NCBI GenBank assembly: GCA_024213275.1
Contig: JANAVG010000005.1
Location: 142,516-206,515, forward strand
DNA from: Rossellomorea sp. BNER
GTDB taxonomy: Bacteria; Bacillota; Bacilli; Bacillales; Bacillaceae_B
Direction of reading: 5' to 3'
DNA length: 64,000 nt
In this document: one piece after another, positions 35,064 through 44,301 of the stretch
Numbering within the stretch: the first letter of the stretch is position 1
Layout: each line of letters begins with the position of its first letter
The notes under the pieces: model-generated
Told to the model about the DNA's origin: nothing
What the model saw: only the letters and a program-made list of their open reading frames with translations
Databases searched by the model: none
Program-made: the position numbers and the translations under genes

Positions 35064-36146
35064 TCAATTTTTACGAAGGTCTTCCAAATTAATTTGATAC
35101 AGTTTGTCATCATTTTCTCTTGGTATGCCGCGTCCATCTGTATTATTAGTAACAAAGTATAAAGTATCTTGAGCTATATAGACATCTCGAACTCGTCCAT
35201 ATCCACCTAAAACTTTCTCTAATTTTTTTGTATCAAGTGTATAAGAATAAATGCCTTGGCCTGCAAGAGCTGCAAAATAAAGTGTATGATCTTTAAAATC
35301 AGCACCAGAAGGAGCCCACGTAGAATTACCTGAGTGAATGAGAGGTGTTTGCATACCTTCCATTTCCTCATCCCCAGTAATAAGAGGCCACCCGTAATTT
35401 TTCCCTGCTTGAATATGATTTATTTCGTCAAAACCACTTGGTCCATGCTCAGTGCTATAAAGCTCACCAGCCGCATTCCAAGCTAGACCTTGGGGATTTC
35501 TATGCCCATAGCTATAAACATATGATCCTTTAAAAGGATTATCAGAAGGAATCGTTCCATCTAGATTCATTCTGAGTATCTTACCACCAATAGCGTTTAT
35601 ATCCTGGGAAATTTGCTCCTTTGTGGCATCCCCAGTTGTAACATATAGCTTTTCGTCAGGCCCAATTTCTAATCTACCACCTTGATGAAACTGACCACTT
35701 GGAATATTGTCGAGTAGAATTCTTTCTTCTTTCCACACATTCCCATCTAGTCTTAACTGGACTAGACGGTTTATGGAATCTCCTTCTTCTGCGTACGTAT
35801 AATATGCAAATGCTAGGCCATTCTCTTTAAATTCAGGATGAAGCACAAAACCCATCAATCCTGCCTCTGCCACTTCTGCTAAAGGGTCACTTAATTCTAC
35901 CCTCATTCTTGTTTGATTTCCGTTTTCAACCTTAACAATTGATCCCGTTCTTTCAGTTAAGTAAAAGATATCCCCGCTTTTAGCAATCGACCAAGGAATC
36001 ACCAGGTTTTGTGCTAATACTTTTGCTTCTCGATCTAGACCGCCAACGGTTTCCTTAGCCTCTTCATTACTGTCCTGACTTTCATTTGTACATGCACTTA
36101 AAGCAATCAATAATAACAGAAACAAAAAAGAAATGATTTTTTTCAA
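35064..36146 (-). CDS. PQQ-type glucose/sorbosone dehydrogenase lipoprotein
   Basis: 360 residues. Lipoprotein signal peptide with lipobox LSAC (Cys near 19), so anchored outside the membrane. Six-bladed GdhB-like beta propeller: IPWSIAKSGDIFYLTERTG, GLMGFVLHPEF, FHQGGRLEIGPDEKLYVTTG, YSYGHRNPQGLAW, STEHGPSGFDEINHI (the His and Arg residues used for PQQ/Ca binding are in these segments). TTG start after AAAGGAGAG. B. subtilis YliI is a relative. Bacilli often lack PQQ synthesis, so the cofactor is not assured. Confidence 0.9.
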   Translation of the reverse strand: MKKIISFLFLLLLIALSACTNESQDSNEEAKETVGGLDREAKVLAQNLVIPWSIAKSGDIFYLTERTGSIVKVENGNQTRMRVELSDPLAEVAEAGLMGFVLHPEFKENGLAFAYYTYAEEGDSINRLVQLRLDGNVWKEERILLDNIPSGQFHQGGRLEIGPDEKLYVTTGDATKEQISQDINAIGGKILRMNLDGTIPSDNPFKGSYVYSYGHRNPQGLAWNAAGELYSTEHGPSGFDEINHIQAGKNYGWPLITGDEEMEGMQTPLIHSGNSTWAPSGADFKDHTLYFAALAGQGIYSYTLDTKKLEKVLGGYGRVRDVYIAQDTLYFVTNNTDGRGIPRENDDKLYQINLEDLRKN

Positions 36147-36206
36147 TGTAAAAACTCTCCTTTTCCCTTATTAGCACTATTATGGCCGAGAGTTTCTAGT
36201 TGTATA

Positions 36207-37076
36207 TCATACTCTTGTTGTTTTCAATGCTTCACGAATAGCTTTTGCGACTCCATCTTCATTATTCGATGCGGTTTGATAGCGGCAGAAATCCTTGATA
36301 GCTTCTGCTGCATTTCCCATGGCTACCGGGCGTCCAACCACTTTCATCATCGATAAGTCATTGAAATTATCTCCGATTGCCATCGCATCCTTTACATTAA
36401 GGTTTTTTTCCGTGATAAAACGCTCAAGGGCTATTCCTTTTTGAGCTTCAACACTTGTAATTTCTAGGTTCTCTTTACCTGATGAACTAATCGCTATTGA
36501 AGAAATCTCTTTTAGCACTTCTCTTCCTTTTTGTAATAACGCCTCATCGAAGGAAAACACTAGAAATTTATAAACAATAAACCCTGGTTGGTTGAAAATT
36601 TCTCTATAATCCTTAACTAGTTGAATATGCCCCTTATCAAATCGTTCTTTTGCAGATTGTCTTATTTGATTTTCTGACACCTCTGGATTCGCTGTTGTAA
36701 ATATATCGACTATAATATCGATTCCCCGCTCATAATCCTCCGTATAGGTACCTTTATTTGTATACACTTCAAAATAAAGGCCGATTTCATTCAGAAGCTG
36801 GGCCATCTTAAGAGCTTTACCCCCTTCTATTCCTGTCGAATAAGTGATGTCCCCATCCGCATTTCGTACCTCTGCTCCATTGACACAAATGACTGGACAC
36901 TTAATGCCCGCTTCACTTAAGGGGTATTTTGCTTCCTCATAGGACCTGCCCGTTGCGACAATAACTTCAACCCCATGATTGATCGCTTCTAGAATAGCTT
37001 TTCGATTCTCTTCACTCACCTCTTGTTTCGCATTCAGTAAAGTTCCGTCCATATCTGTTGCTATACAAGTGATCAT
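36207..37076 (-). CDS. Cof-type HAD-IIB phosphatase
   Basis: 289 residues. Motif I DMDGTLLN (nucleophile Asp8), motif II VATGRSY, motif III Lys near 215 (EAQKGIALE), motif IV GDNFNDLSMM. The cap domain is of type C2B. Typical substrates are sugar phosphates and FMN; the specific one is not visible. Its start is an ATG after GAAGGA at a long 13 bases. 60 bases upstream of the sugar dehydrogenase gene on the same strand, possibly an operon. Confidence 0.9.
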   Translation of the reverse strand: MITCIATDMDGTLLNAKQEVSEENRKAILEAINHGVEVIVATGRSYEEAKYPLSEAGIKCPVICVNGAEVRNADGDITYSTGIEGGKALKMAQLLNEIGLYFEVYTNKGTYTEDYERGIDIIVDIFTTANPEVSENQIRQSAKERFDKGHIQLVKDYREIFNQPGFIVYKFLVFSFDEALLQKGREVLKEISSIAISSSGKENLEITSVEAQKGIALERFITEKNLNVKDAMAIGDNFNDLSMMKVVGRPVAMGNAAEAIKDFCRYQTASNNEDGVAKAIREALKTTRV

Positions 37077-37545
37077 ATGTAAACACCATTCCTTCTATAA
37101 GAATATAGGACATTTTAACATGAAAACATTAGGAATAAGTAAATTTTGGCTTCACCAAGTAGTATTCCTTTCATAGTAAAGAAACATGTGTTGCCATCTT
37201 TATATTCATCCATGGATAGAGTGTTTTTTAATATAGATTTTAGATTTTCACGACCTCTTCCGGCTTCTTTGAGGGCATCTTCAGGGCATCAATCGGCTCT
37301 TTTGAGACCCTCATTTTCGCTTTTCTCGATTTTCACGGCCTCATTCGATTCCCCAGACCTCATAGGCTCCTTTATAACCCTATTTTTATAAAAATTCGCT
37401 TATTCAGGATTTCCGAAAGGGTTTTCAAATATATAGATAGAAGTAATAAGTATTCATTCAGGAGCATGTTTGACGAATAATCATAGGTTTTAATTGTTTA
37501 AACGGACTCCAAAACAGAGGGGAACTTACAAAAGGGAGGAAGATC
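37077..37545. other. Intergenic region with phrase-like repeats
   Basis: Between divergent HAD and AtoE-like genes. At 37235-37395 short phrases recur: GATTTTCACGACCTC and GATTTTCACGGCCTCATTCG, CTCTTTTGAGACCCTCATTTTCG. Similar phrases occur at 59385-59530. No gene recognised. The AtoE promoter must lie in 37400-37530. Confidence 0.5.
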
Positions 37546-38871
37546 ATGAAAGCGGTCATCAATTTGTCCAACTCAATTATGCAGAGATTTTTACCAGACC
37601 CATTTTTATTTGTTATTATCTTAACGTTTGTAGTTTTTGGACTAGGATTAGGTCTTACCGATAGTTCAACGATTGAAATGGTTCAATTTTGGGGAGAAGG
37701 ATTCTGGGGACTCCTTGAGTTTTCGATGCAAATGGTTCTTGTCCTCGTTACAGGACATGTTCTAGCTAGCAGCCCGATCTTCAAAAAAGTTTTGGGAGGT
37801 TTGGCTAGTTTCGCTAAGTCGCCTGGTGCAGCTATTATTTTGGTTACATTAGTTTCTATGCTAGCAAGCTGGATTAACTGGGGATTTGGGTTGGTTATCG
37901 GTGCTCTGTTTGCAAAAGAACTAGCTAAGAAAGTACAAAATGTCGATTATCGATTGCTTATTGCAAGTGCTTATAGTGGATTTGTCGTCTGGCATGGCGG
38001 TTTCTCAGGGTCGATTCCATTATCGATTGCAACAGAAGGTCATCCTTTTCAAGATGCCTTAGGGGTTATTTCCACTAGTGAAACAATATTTGCTCCTTTT
38101 AATATCGCCATCGTAGTCTCTCTATTTATTGTTCTACCGATTCTCAATCGGTTCATGATGCCTAGTAAAGATAAAACGATAACAGTAGATCCGGAAATTC
38201 TAAATCAGGATCAGGATCTGCAAGCAGCGACGGTTGAAATGGTCGGCAATACTCCTGCTGAGCGACTAGAAAATAGTAGAATAGCTTCGATGTTAACAGG
38301 GCTTTTGGGTATCATTTTTCTTATCTATTACTTTGTGAACACCGGGTTTAATCTTAATCTCAACATTGTCAACTTCCTGTTTCTATTTCTCGGGATTCTT
38401 TTTCACGGGACACCTCAACGTTTTCTTGAAGCCGTGCAAAATGCAATAAAAGGCGGTGCCGGGATTGTTATACAGTTTCCATTCTACGCAGGAATTATGG
38501 GGATGATGACCTTATCTGGTCTCGCAGCAGTAATGTCTGAAGCCTTCATTAATATTTCAAATGATTTTACATTCCCATTATTCGCCTTTATTTCTGCCGG
38601 GATCGTAAATATTTTCGTACCTTCTGGGGGTGGACAATGGGCTGTACAGGCCCCCATTATGGTGGATGCTGCCTTAGCTCTAGATGTATCTTTAGCAAAA
38701 ACGGCAATGGCAGTTGCCTGGGGAGATGCTTGGACAAATATGATTCAGCCGTTCTGGGCTTTACCTGCCCTTGCAATTGCAGGATTAAAAGCGAAAGATA
38801 TTATGGGCTACTGTGTGATTGTTCTTTTCATCAGTGGAATCTTTATCTCATTGGGATTACTTTTCCTATAA
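37546..38871 (+). CDS. Short-chain fatty acid transporter (AtoE family)
   Basis: 441 residues, about 11-12 membrane helices; family pattern RFLPDPFLFVIILTFVVFGL at the start, SWINWGFGLVIGALFAKEL near 105, WHGGFSGSIPLSIATEGH near 145, and FVPSGGGQWAVQAPIM near 360. Relatives (E. coli AtoE) carry short-chain fatty acids such as acetoacetate and butyrate. No CoA transferase or thiolase gene is adjacent. GGGAGG precedes the ATG; a strong terminator follows. Confidence 0.92.
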   Translation: MKAVINLSNSIMQRFLPDPFLFVIILTFVVFGLGLGLTDSSTIEMVQFWGEGFWGLLEFSMQMVLVLVTGHVLASSPIFKKVLGGLASFAKSPGAAIILVTLVSMLASWINWGFGLVIGALFAKELAKKVQNVDYRLLIASAYSGFVVWHGGFSGSIPLSIATEGHPFQDALGVISTSETIFAPFNIAIVVSLFIVLPILNRFMMPSKDKTITVDPEILNQDQDLQAATVEMVGNTPAERLENSRIASMLTGLLGIIFLIYYFVNTGFNLNLNIVNFLFLFLGILFHGTPQRFLEAVQNAIKGGAGIVIQFPFYAGIMGMMTLSGLAAVMSEAFINISNDFTFPLFAFISAGIVNIFVPSGGGQWAVQAPIMVDAALALDVSLAKTAMAVAWGDAWTNMIQPFWALPALAIAGLKAKDIMGYCVIVLFISGIFISLGLLFL

Positions 38872-38880
38872 AACGTAAAG

Positions 38881-38931
38881 AAGAGTCAGGTTCTTACAAG
38901 TCAATGCTTGTAATGGATCCTGACTCTTTTT
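38881..38931. terminator. Terminator after the fatty-acid transporter
   Basis: AAGAGTCAGG (38881-38890) pairs with CCTGACTCTT (38919-38928), with inner stem TTACAAG/CTTGTAA and a T tract. Serves both convergent genes. Confidence 0.85.
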
Positions 38932-38941
38932 CATTCCTTTT

Positions 38942-39952
38942 CTATGATTGTTTAAACCATTGAAGGTCCTCTGGAACAATCTGCTTTGTTTTTGGCTTTT
39001 CTTTTCTAGCTTTCGTTCTTATCGGCTTTTTCAAATAATGGGAACGACCCGTTGTTGCTCTCACGTATCCTTCAATCATCAAGGCAACAGCTAACATCGT
39101 TGCAGCAAAACAGAGAATAGGTGTGAGCGGAATCCATGGAGCGGATCTTAAATAACGAAAAGAATCACCAATCAGCCCCGACCATTCTTGTGTAATAGAA
39201 GTAGGTGGATCAGGCATTATTCCAAAAGTTACATGGGTCCCTCCTAAAAATAGCTTTAATAATCCTAGGTGGGAAAGGATGATCAACGTTTGCATGACTT
39301 GCTGGCCAAAAATAACAAATAACTTTTCCCTTAAAGAAGGATAAATATGTTTTCGAATAATTCTCCAATTACTTGCTCCCAATGACTTTGCACACACCAC
39401 AAAGTCACGTTGATAGATTAATGAAGATTCATTTCCGATTAAAGAGATGATAATTGGTACTGTTAATAAAGCAAGGATTAGTACTTCCATGATGACCCGT
39501 TCGATCATGGACGTTTGAAACCCTTCCATCGGCTCCATTAATACGGGTCTAAGTAAATAATAGGCAATAATCGTTAAAGGGACATAATGGAATGAATCAA
39601 TTAGTCCATTAAAATACTTTTTTTGTTTTCTAAAATAGGTTCCTACTAAAAATCCGAATGGGAGAGCAATGAATACTCTCAAGGCAGCAACTGCTAGAGC
39701 AGCCAATATTGTAAATTTTGCTCCAATGATGATTTTCGCAAAAATATCTAAGCCTAAAGCGTCTGTTCCGAAAGGTAAGCCTGGTCGTGGTTCAATGGGA
39801 GCTCCATCCACTAATCTCCCATCCTCATATAAATAATAAACCTTCTTAATCTCATTATCCGTTATCCACGAATAAGCAAAACTCGTCATTAACATACCTG
39901 CTATAAAAAGAAAGCCTATTAAAAACAGCGGTTGCTTCCAAACCTTCCTCAT
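38942..39952 (-). CDS. Peptide-type ABC permease, DppC/OppC-like (orphan)
   Basis: 336 residues. N-terminal helix, a periplasmic stretch, then the BPD-transport domain with about five helices. The region PGLPFGTDALGLDIFAKII is the DppC/OppC hallmark (HPLGTDxxGRDxxSR type), and CAKSLGASNWRIIRKHIYPS is the coupling EAA loop. ATG at 39952 overlaps the stop of the companion permease. No ATPase and no substrate-binding protein are nearby. Confidence 0.85.
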   Translation of the reverse strand: MRKVWKQPLFLIGFLFIAGMLMTSFAYSWITDNEIKKVYYLYEDGRLVDGAPIEPRPGLPFGTDALGLDIFAKIIIGAKFTILAALAVAALRVFIALPFGFLVGTYFRKQKKYFNGLIDSFHYVPLTIIAYYLLRPVLMEPMEGFQTSMIERVIMEVLILALLTVPIIISLIGNESSLIYQRDFVVCAKSLGASNWRIIRKHIYPSLREKLFVIFGQQVMQTLIILSHLGLLKLFLGGTHVTFGIMPDPPTSITQEWSGLIGDSFRYLRSAPWIPLTPILCFAATMLAVALMIEGYVRATTGRSHYLKKPIRTKARKEKPKTKQIVPEDLQWFKQS

Positions 39953-40827
39953 GAAAGTACCTCCCCTCGATTCGCTTTTTTCTGTAATATCCATTCTCCA
40001 ATAGAGTAGAAAAGAAATATTGGTATAAAGAAGGCTAATAATGAAACCGTAAAGATCGTTGGTTGTGTATATGACATTAAAAAGCGTGTGACCCCTGCAA
40101 TGTTAAACAAAAGCTCGAGTACAAATAAGTTTGAGAGCATGAACCAAACGGTTTTTTTCGATTGGAAAAACACTGAAATAATCGCATTTCGAAATATGTG
40201 AATCACAATAATGAAAAGTTTACCTAATCCTATTGATTGAGCTAATTCGACATAGTTCTTTCTCGATTCCTCTTCAAAGGTAAGCATGGACAAGCGATAC
40301 AATTGAATGGTTGGAAGAATCGCTAAGCAGAGGATCGGCAGCGTATAAACCTTTTGCTCACTTATTGCCGCGATCTCAAGAAGAAGAATCCCTGTCTGCT
40401 TGAAAAAGATAATGACGAAAAACTGACATACAATAATGACAAAGATATCTGGAAGAGATTCAAGAACATAAAAAATGAGCTTCAATCTACTTCTTATCCT
40501 TTCTGAAAACAACATTGATACGATTGTCAGTAGCAAAGCTACTACGCAAGCTAGCAACAGCGCACTAAATAAAACGGTTAAGGAATAGAAAATAGGATCC
40601 CAAAGATGTGGGAACAGCGGTCTTTCAATATTCGAGCTAAAGACAAAATACGTTAATTCTTCCAAATGGAAAATCGAATAAATAATCTCTTTTATACTCG
40701 TTATGTATTCTTTTACATAAAGTTTTCTCTCATTGATCCCAGATAATAGCACTGGAAGAGCCCCGACAAGGATAATCCCAATACAAGACAATAGAAACTG
40801 GATAACGATTTGAACAAGTCGTTTCAC
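39949..40827 (-). CDS. Peptide-type ABC permease, DppB/OppB-like (orphan)
   Basis: 292 residues. One N-terminal helix (about 8-28), a 60-residue outside loop, then five helices with the DppB-type EAA loop YVELAQSIGLGKLFIIVIHI. GTG start at 40827 with GGGGG 8 bases upstream. Divergent from typical DppB (weak conservation of the N-terminal loop). Forms a two-gene unit with the next permease; ATPase and binding protein must be encoded elsewhere or are lacking. Confidence 0.82.
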   Translation of the reverse strand: MKRLVQIVIQFLLSCIGIILVGALPVLLSGINERKLYVKEYITSIKEIIYSIFHLEELTYFVFSSNIERPLFPHLWDPIFYSLTVLFSALLLACVVALLLTIVSMLFSERIRSRLKLIFYVLESLPDIFVIIVCQFFVIIFFKQTGILLLEIAAISEQKVYTLPILCLAILPTIQLYRLSMLTFEEESRKNYVELAQSIGLGKLFIIVIHIFRNAIISVFFQSKKTVWFMLSNLFVLELLFNIAGVTRFLMSYTQPTIFTVSLLAFFIPIFLFYSIGEWILQKKANRGEVLS

Positions 40828-41020
40828 TACTTCGACCCCCGGATTATTCTGTTTATTTCTAATATTATCATATTTCCGGCACTTATTTCTCATTTTTTAG
40901 GAACTATATGTCAATTAAATGTAGGTTTTCCGAACGTGTTGAGAGATAAAAAGTAGGATTTTTTTCTAAAATTTAATTATTTATTGAAATATCTGATTTT
41001 AATAGTAAAATAGTAGAGTG

Positions 41021-41038
41021 CAAGAAAACGTTTTCTTG
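41021..41038. promoter_or_regulatory. 18-bp palindrome, cre-like site
   Basis: CAAGAAAACGTTTTCTTG is a perfect palindrome. Its core AGAAAACGTTTTCT matches the cre consensus TGWAARCGYTWNCW at 13 of 14 positions. It lies about 100 bases before the YjiH-like gene, suggesting CcpA or another LacI-family regulator. Confidence 0.65.
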
Positions 41039-41134
41039 ATGGGAAATACCTATTTTTTTGTAGACACAACAGTACTTATGAATTAAAATGTATAATATCT
41101 TATTTTTATACAAACTATTTTTGAGGTGAACAAT

Positions 41135-42499
41135 ATGAATGACAAACTTAGATTGAATAGTCCTTTAAACATAATGCTCTTTGTCATTCCTTCTCTTATA
41201 GGAATCTTTCTATTTATGATTCCTATCCCTGGCAAAGAAGGTGTGACAATCCCCATTGCTGTTCTATCATCTGCACTTGGTGATTTGATTGGCAAGTGGG
41301 TTCCTGGGATTGTGACAGCAATCATTGTTATCACCGCACTAGGATCACTAATTGTGAAACTATCAAAGTCAGATTCTCTTGATAACTATCCATTTTTCAA
41401 AAACCTATTTGACGTTCGTCCAGTATGGGTAGGGATCCGTCTACTAGGTGCCATATATGCAGTAATGACTTTATTTAAGATTGGACCTGAATGGATCTGG
41501 TCAGAGGCAACCGGAGGATTACTTTTAAACTCAGGCGGACTTCTTTCGCTATTATTTTCTGTATTCTTTTTTGCTGGATTATTTCTTCCTTTACTGTTGA
41601 ACTTTGGTTTACTCGAACTCTTTGGGGCACTCCTATCAAAAGTAATGAGACCAGTATTTGGATTACCAGGCCGGTCTTCCATCGACTGTCTTGCGTCTTG
41701 GTTGGGGGATGGAACCATCGGGGTTCTTCTAACTAGTAAACAATACGAGGAAGGCTATTATACAAAGAAAGAAGCGGCCGTAATTGGTACAACCTTTTCC
41801 GTTGTTTCCATTACCTTCTGTTTAGTCGTTATTTCAGAAGTCGGTTTGAGTGATTTCTTTCTGCCATTCTATTTAACAGTAGTATTATCAGGAATTGTAT
41901 TAGCCATTATCATGCCGAGAATTCCTCCATTATCCAATAAACCAAACACGTATTTTAACGATCAAGAAGGCAAAGATACGATGGATGTCATTCCTGAAGG
42001 ATACACTCGATTAGGTTATGGATATGAGCAGGCGCTCGTTCAAGCCAAACGTAACAACAGTATTTTAGATTTCTTTAAAGACGGTGGGAAAAATGTTCTT
42101 GATATGTGGATGGGGGTTTCACCCGTTATCATGGCTATTGGTACAACAGCTTTAATCATTGCAGAGAACACTCCAGTCTTTGAATGGATTGGTGTCCCGT
42201 TTATTCCTATTCTCGAATTATTGCAGGTTCCTGAAGCAACAGCCGCTTCGAAAACGATTCTCGTTGGATTCGCTGATATGTTCTTACCGACCATTTTCAG
42301 TTCAGGCATTGAAAGTGAACTTACTCTATTTGTCATCGCAAGCTTATCCGTAACACAGCTTATTTATATGTCTGAAGTCGGTGGTCTACTGCTTGGAACA
42401 AAAATTCCAGTAAGCTTTAAAGACCTTGTGATCATCTTCCTACTAAGAACGCTGATTTCATTGCCGATTATTGTTGGTGTCGGGCATATTATGTTTTAA
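41135..42499 (+). CDS. YjiH family membrane protein (GATE domain)
   Basis: 454 residues with about 11 membrane helices. Matches the YjiH/nucleoside-recognition (Gate) domain family: NIMLFVIPSLIGIFLFMIPI at the start, LPGRSSIDCLASWLGDGTIG near 183, TTFSVVSITFCLVVISEVGL, and VGFADMFLPTIFSSGIESEL near 388. The transported compound is unknown. ATG at 41135 after GAGGTG. A cre-like palindrome upstream suggests carbon control. A MITE-like element begins at its stop codon. Confidence 0.88.
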   Translation: MNDKLRLNSPLNIMLFVIPSLIGIFLFMIPIPGKEGVTIPIAVLSSALGDLIGKWVPGIVTAIIVITALGSLIVKLSKSDSLDNYPFFKNLFDVRPVWVGIRLLGAIYAVMTLFKIGPEWIWSEATGGLLLNSGGLLSLLFSVFFFAGLFLPLLLNFGLLELFGALLSKVMRPVFGLPGRSSIDCLASWLGDGTIGVLLTSKQYEEGYYTKKEAAVIGTTFSVVSITFCLVVISEVGLSDFFLPFYLTVVLSGIVLAIIMPRIPPLSNKPNTYFNDQEGKDTMDVIPEGYTRLGYGYEQALVQAKRNNSILDFFKDGGKNVLDMWMGVSPVIMAIGTTALIIAENTPVFEWIGVPFIPILELLQVPEATAASKTILVGFADMFLPTIFSSGIESELTLFVIASLSVTQLIYMSEVGGLLLGTKIPVSFKDLVIIFLLRTLISLPIIVGVGHIMF

Positions 42500-42667
42500 A
42501 AATACTGTTTTCGCATAGATTGTTGCTTTTCGAAAAAGAATAGAAATCCGTAATGACTATGATTTCGGGGCATCTTTTCGTCAATGCAAATAATGGGGTC
42601 ATTAGTATTGAATGATTTAAGATGTCTACCATTTACCAAAGCAACAAAGTTTACGAAGAGCCTTTAA
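42500..42667. mobile_element. MITE-like element, family TIR-1, copy 3
   Basis: Left end AATACTGTTTTCGCATAGAT then TGTTGCT; right end AGCAACAAAGTTTACGAAGA then GCCTTTAATA. Interior shared with 14991 and 17331 (GGGGCATCTTTTCGTCAA, GATTTAAGATGTCTACCATT). It starts on the stop codon of the YjiH-like gene. Confidence 0.8.
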
Positions 42668-42675
42668 TAAAAGCT

Positions 42676-42707
42676 AAAAGCTGACCTTTCAAATAAGGTC
42701 AGCTTTT
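42676..42707. terminator. Terminator between YjiH-like gene and P450
   Basis: AAAAGCTGACCTT (42676-42688) pairs perfectly with AAGGTCAGCTTTT (42695-42707). Works for both strands. Confidence 0.85.
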
Positions 42708-42710
42708 TAT

Positions 42711-44021
42711 TTATCTTTTACGCACCACAACCCTCAATCCATCCTTCACCCGTAATGTAATAAAAGGTTCAGGCACAACTTGATTTTCATCGGCTAATTG
42801 AATATCGAACTTTTGGACAAAGATCGAAAGAATAATTAGAGCTTCCTGAAATGCAAAGTGATTTCCGATACATCCCCTGGCACCTCCTCCAAAGGGAAAG
42901 AAAGCAAAGTCAGGAACGCCATTTGGTATATCTCCCCGGAATCGCTCTGGTTTGAATTTTAACGGGTCCGGATAATATTTTGGATGCCGGTGCATGACAT
43001 ATGGTGAGAGAAGAACTATATCCCCTTTTTGGACCGTATGACCGCCAAAGGTTATATCATTTACAGCCGTTCTTCCTAGCATCCACTGAGGTGGATAAAG
43101 ACGTAAGCTTTCATTTAACACATGCTTTGAATAAGTTAACCTCTCAAGCATATCTGGAGATAATCTTGTTCTACCTACAACATGATCTACTTCTCTGTAT
43201 AGGTTTTGTTTAACGTCTTCATTTTGAGAAATGGCATACAAACACCATGTAAGCCAATTGGCCGTTGTTTCATGACCAGACAATAGCATGGTCATGACTT
43301 CATTTCGAGCCTGCAGCCGATCTCCTTCACAAGCCTCTAAAAGCACCTTAATAAAATCATATTGCGAGTGGTTTCTTCCACGTCTCCATAGAATGATTTC
43401 ATCAACCGTTTTATTTAAAGTGTCAATGGCAGATGTGTAAGCTTTTATTTCCCCCACTTTAAAGCTTAATGGGGCCTTCAATAGCGAACGAATTCTTTTT
43501 GTTCCTACTTCTAAAATTTGATAAAGCGGCTCCCCAATTTTTTCTTTTGTTTCTGCTAAGTCCATCCCCAGTATCGTTCGAGATAAACAAGCTAAAGACA
43601 ACTCCATCATCACATCCGATAGATTCCATTCCCCTTCGCGTTGTTGATTGTAGAACTGTTCCGACGTACTGATCATCTTCAAACGATAACTTTTAATATG
43701 CTCTTTAGTGAATAGCGGTGCCATTTTTTGGCGCTGCTGTCTATGTTTTGGGTCTTCACTAGTTATTAAACCCTCACCTAACAATGGTTTTAACTCATCA
43801 AACTTTGAAGATTGTCTGTAGTAAGTTGCCTTGGTTTCAAGGATATCTTTGATAAAATCCGGATTCATCACTAGGTGCACTTTTCGATTAGCGATCCGAA
43901 ATTGTGCGATATCGCTATCCGTTTCCTTTAGTTCATCAAGAAAGGCTAAAGGATTCTCTTTAAACTTCCCTAGCTGACCTAAGGGAGATATAGAAGATAG
44001 CTTCTTCACTTTAATGGACAT
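42711..44021 (-). CDS. Cytochrome P450
   Basis: 436 residues, soluble heme monooxygenase. I-helix oxygen-binding segment LLSGHETTANWL, K-helix ESLR (ExxR), PERF, and heme loop FPFGGGARGCIG with the axial Cys near 384. The WMLGRTAVND segment and overall pattern are of the fatty-acid or terpenoid-type bacterial P450s, but the substrate is not visible. No ferredoxin or reductase gene is nearby. ATG at 44021 with AAGGAG 8 bases upstream; a GTG at 44030 is in frame but too close to the site. Confidence 0.94.
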   Translation of the reverse strand: MSIKVKKLSSISPLGQLGKFKENPLAFLDELKETDSDIAQFRIANRKVHLVMNPDFIKDILETKATYYRQSSKFDELKPLLGEGLITSEDPKHRQQRQKMAPLFTKEHIKSYRLKMISTSEQFYNQQREGEWNLSDVMMELSLACLSRTILGMDLAETKEKIGEPLYQILEVGTKRIRSLLKAPLSFKVGEIKAYTSAIDTLNKTVDEIILWRRGRNHSQYDFIKVLLEACEGDRLQARNEVMTMLLSGHETTANWLTWCLYAISQNEDVKQNLYREVDHVVGRTRLSPDMLERLTYSKHVLNESLRLYPPQWMLGRTAVNDITFGGHTVQKGDIVLLSPYVMHRHPKYYPDPLKFKPERFRGDIPNGVPDFAFFPFGGGARGCIGNHFAFQEALIILSIFVQKFDIQLADENQVVPEPFITLRVKDGLRVVVRKR

Positions 44022-44154
44022 CCTGCTCACTCCTTTTCCATATCAGTTATATCTATCAATGGAATAGGAGAAATATGTGTGCTTTTCTGAGGGATGTGAG
44101 CGGATTACTCCAGAATGAATTGAATTTGAGGGTTAAAATCGAGGATTCTTTATT

Positions 44155-44250
44155 TTAATTTCAACTTTGAGCATTTTGTTCTCAACTTCGGACCATTTAT
44201 ACTCAACTAATCCGACTTTATTCTCAACTTCTACCACATTATCGATTTCT
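44155..44250. repeat. Short phrase repeats before the P450
   Basis: TCAACTT recurs as TTTCAACTTTGAGC, TTCTCAACTTCGGACC, ACTCAACTAATCCGAC and TTCTCAACTTCTACC at roughly 25-30 base steps, alternating with CATTT/TTTAT runs. No gene supported here; frames crossing it are artefacts. Confidence 0.5.
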
Positions 44251-44277
44251 CGACATACTTTGACAAAACCTGCAAAA

Positions 44278-44301
44278 AAAGATGCCCAAATGGCATCTTT
44301 T
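44278..44301 (-). terminator. Terminator after the orphan histidine kinase
   Basis: On the minus strand AAAAGATGCC pairs with GGCATCTTTT around ATTTG, followed by a T run. Directly adjoins the stop codon. Confidence 0.82.
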
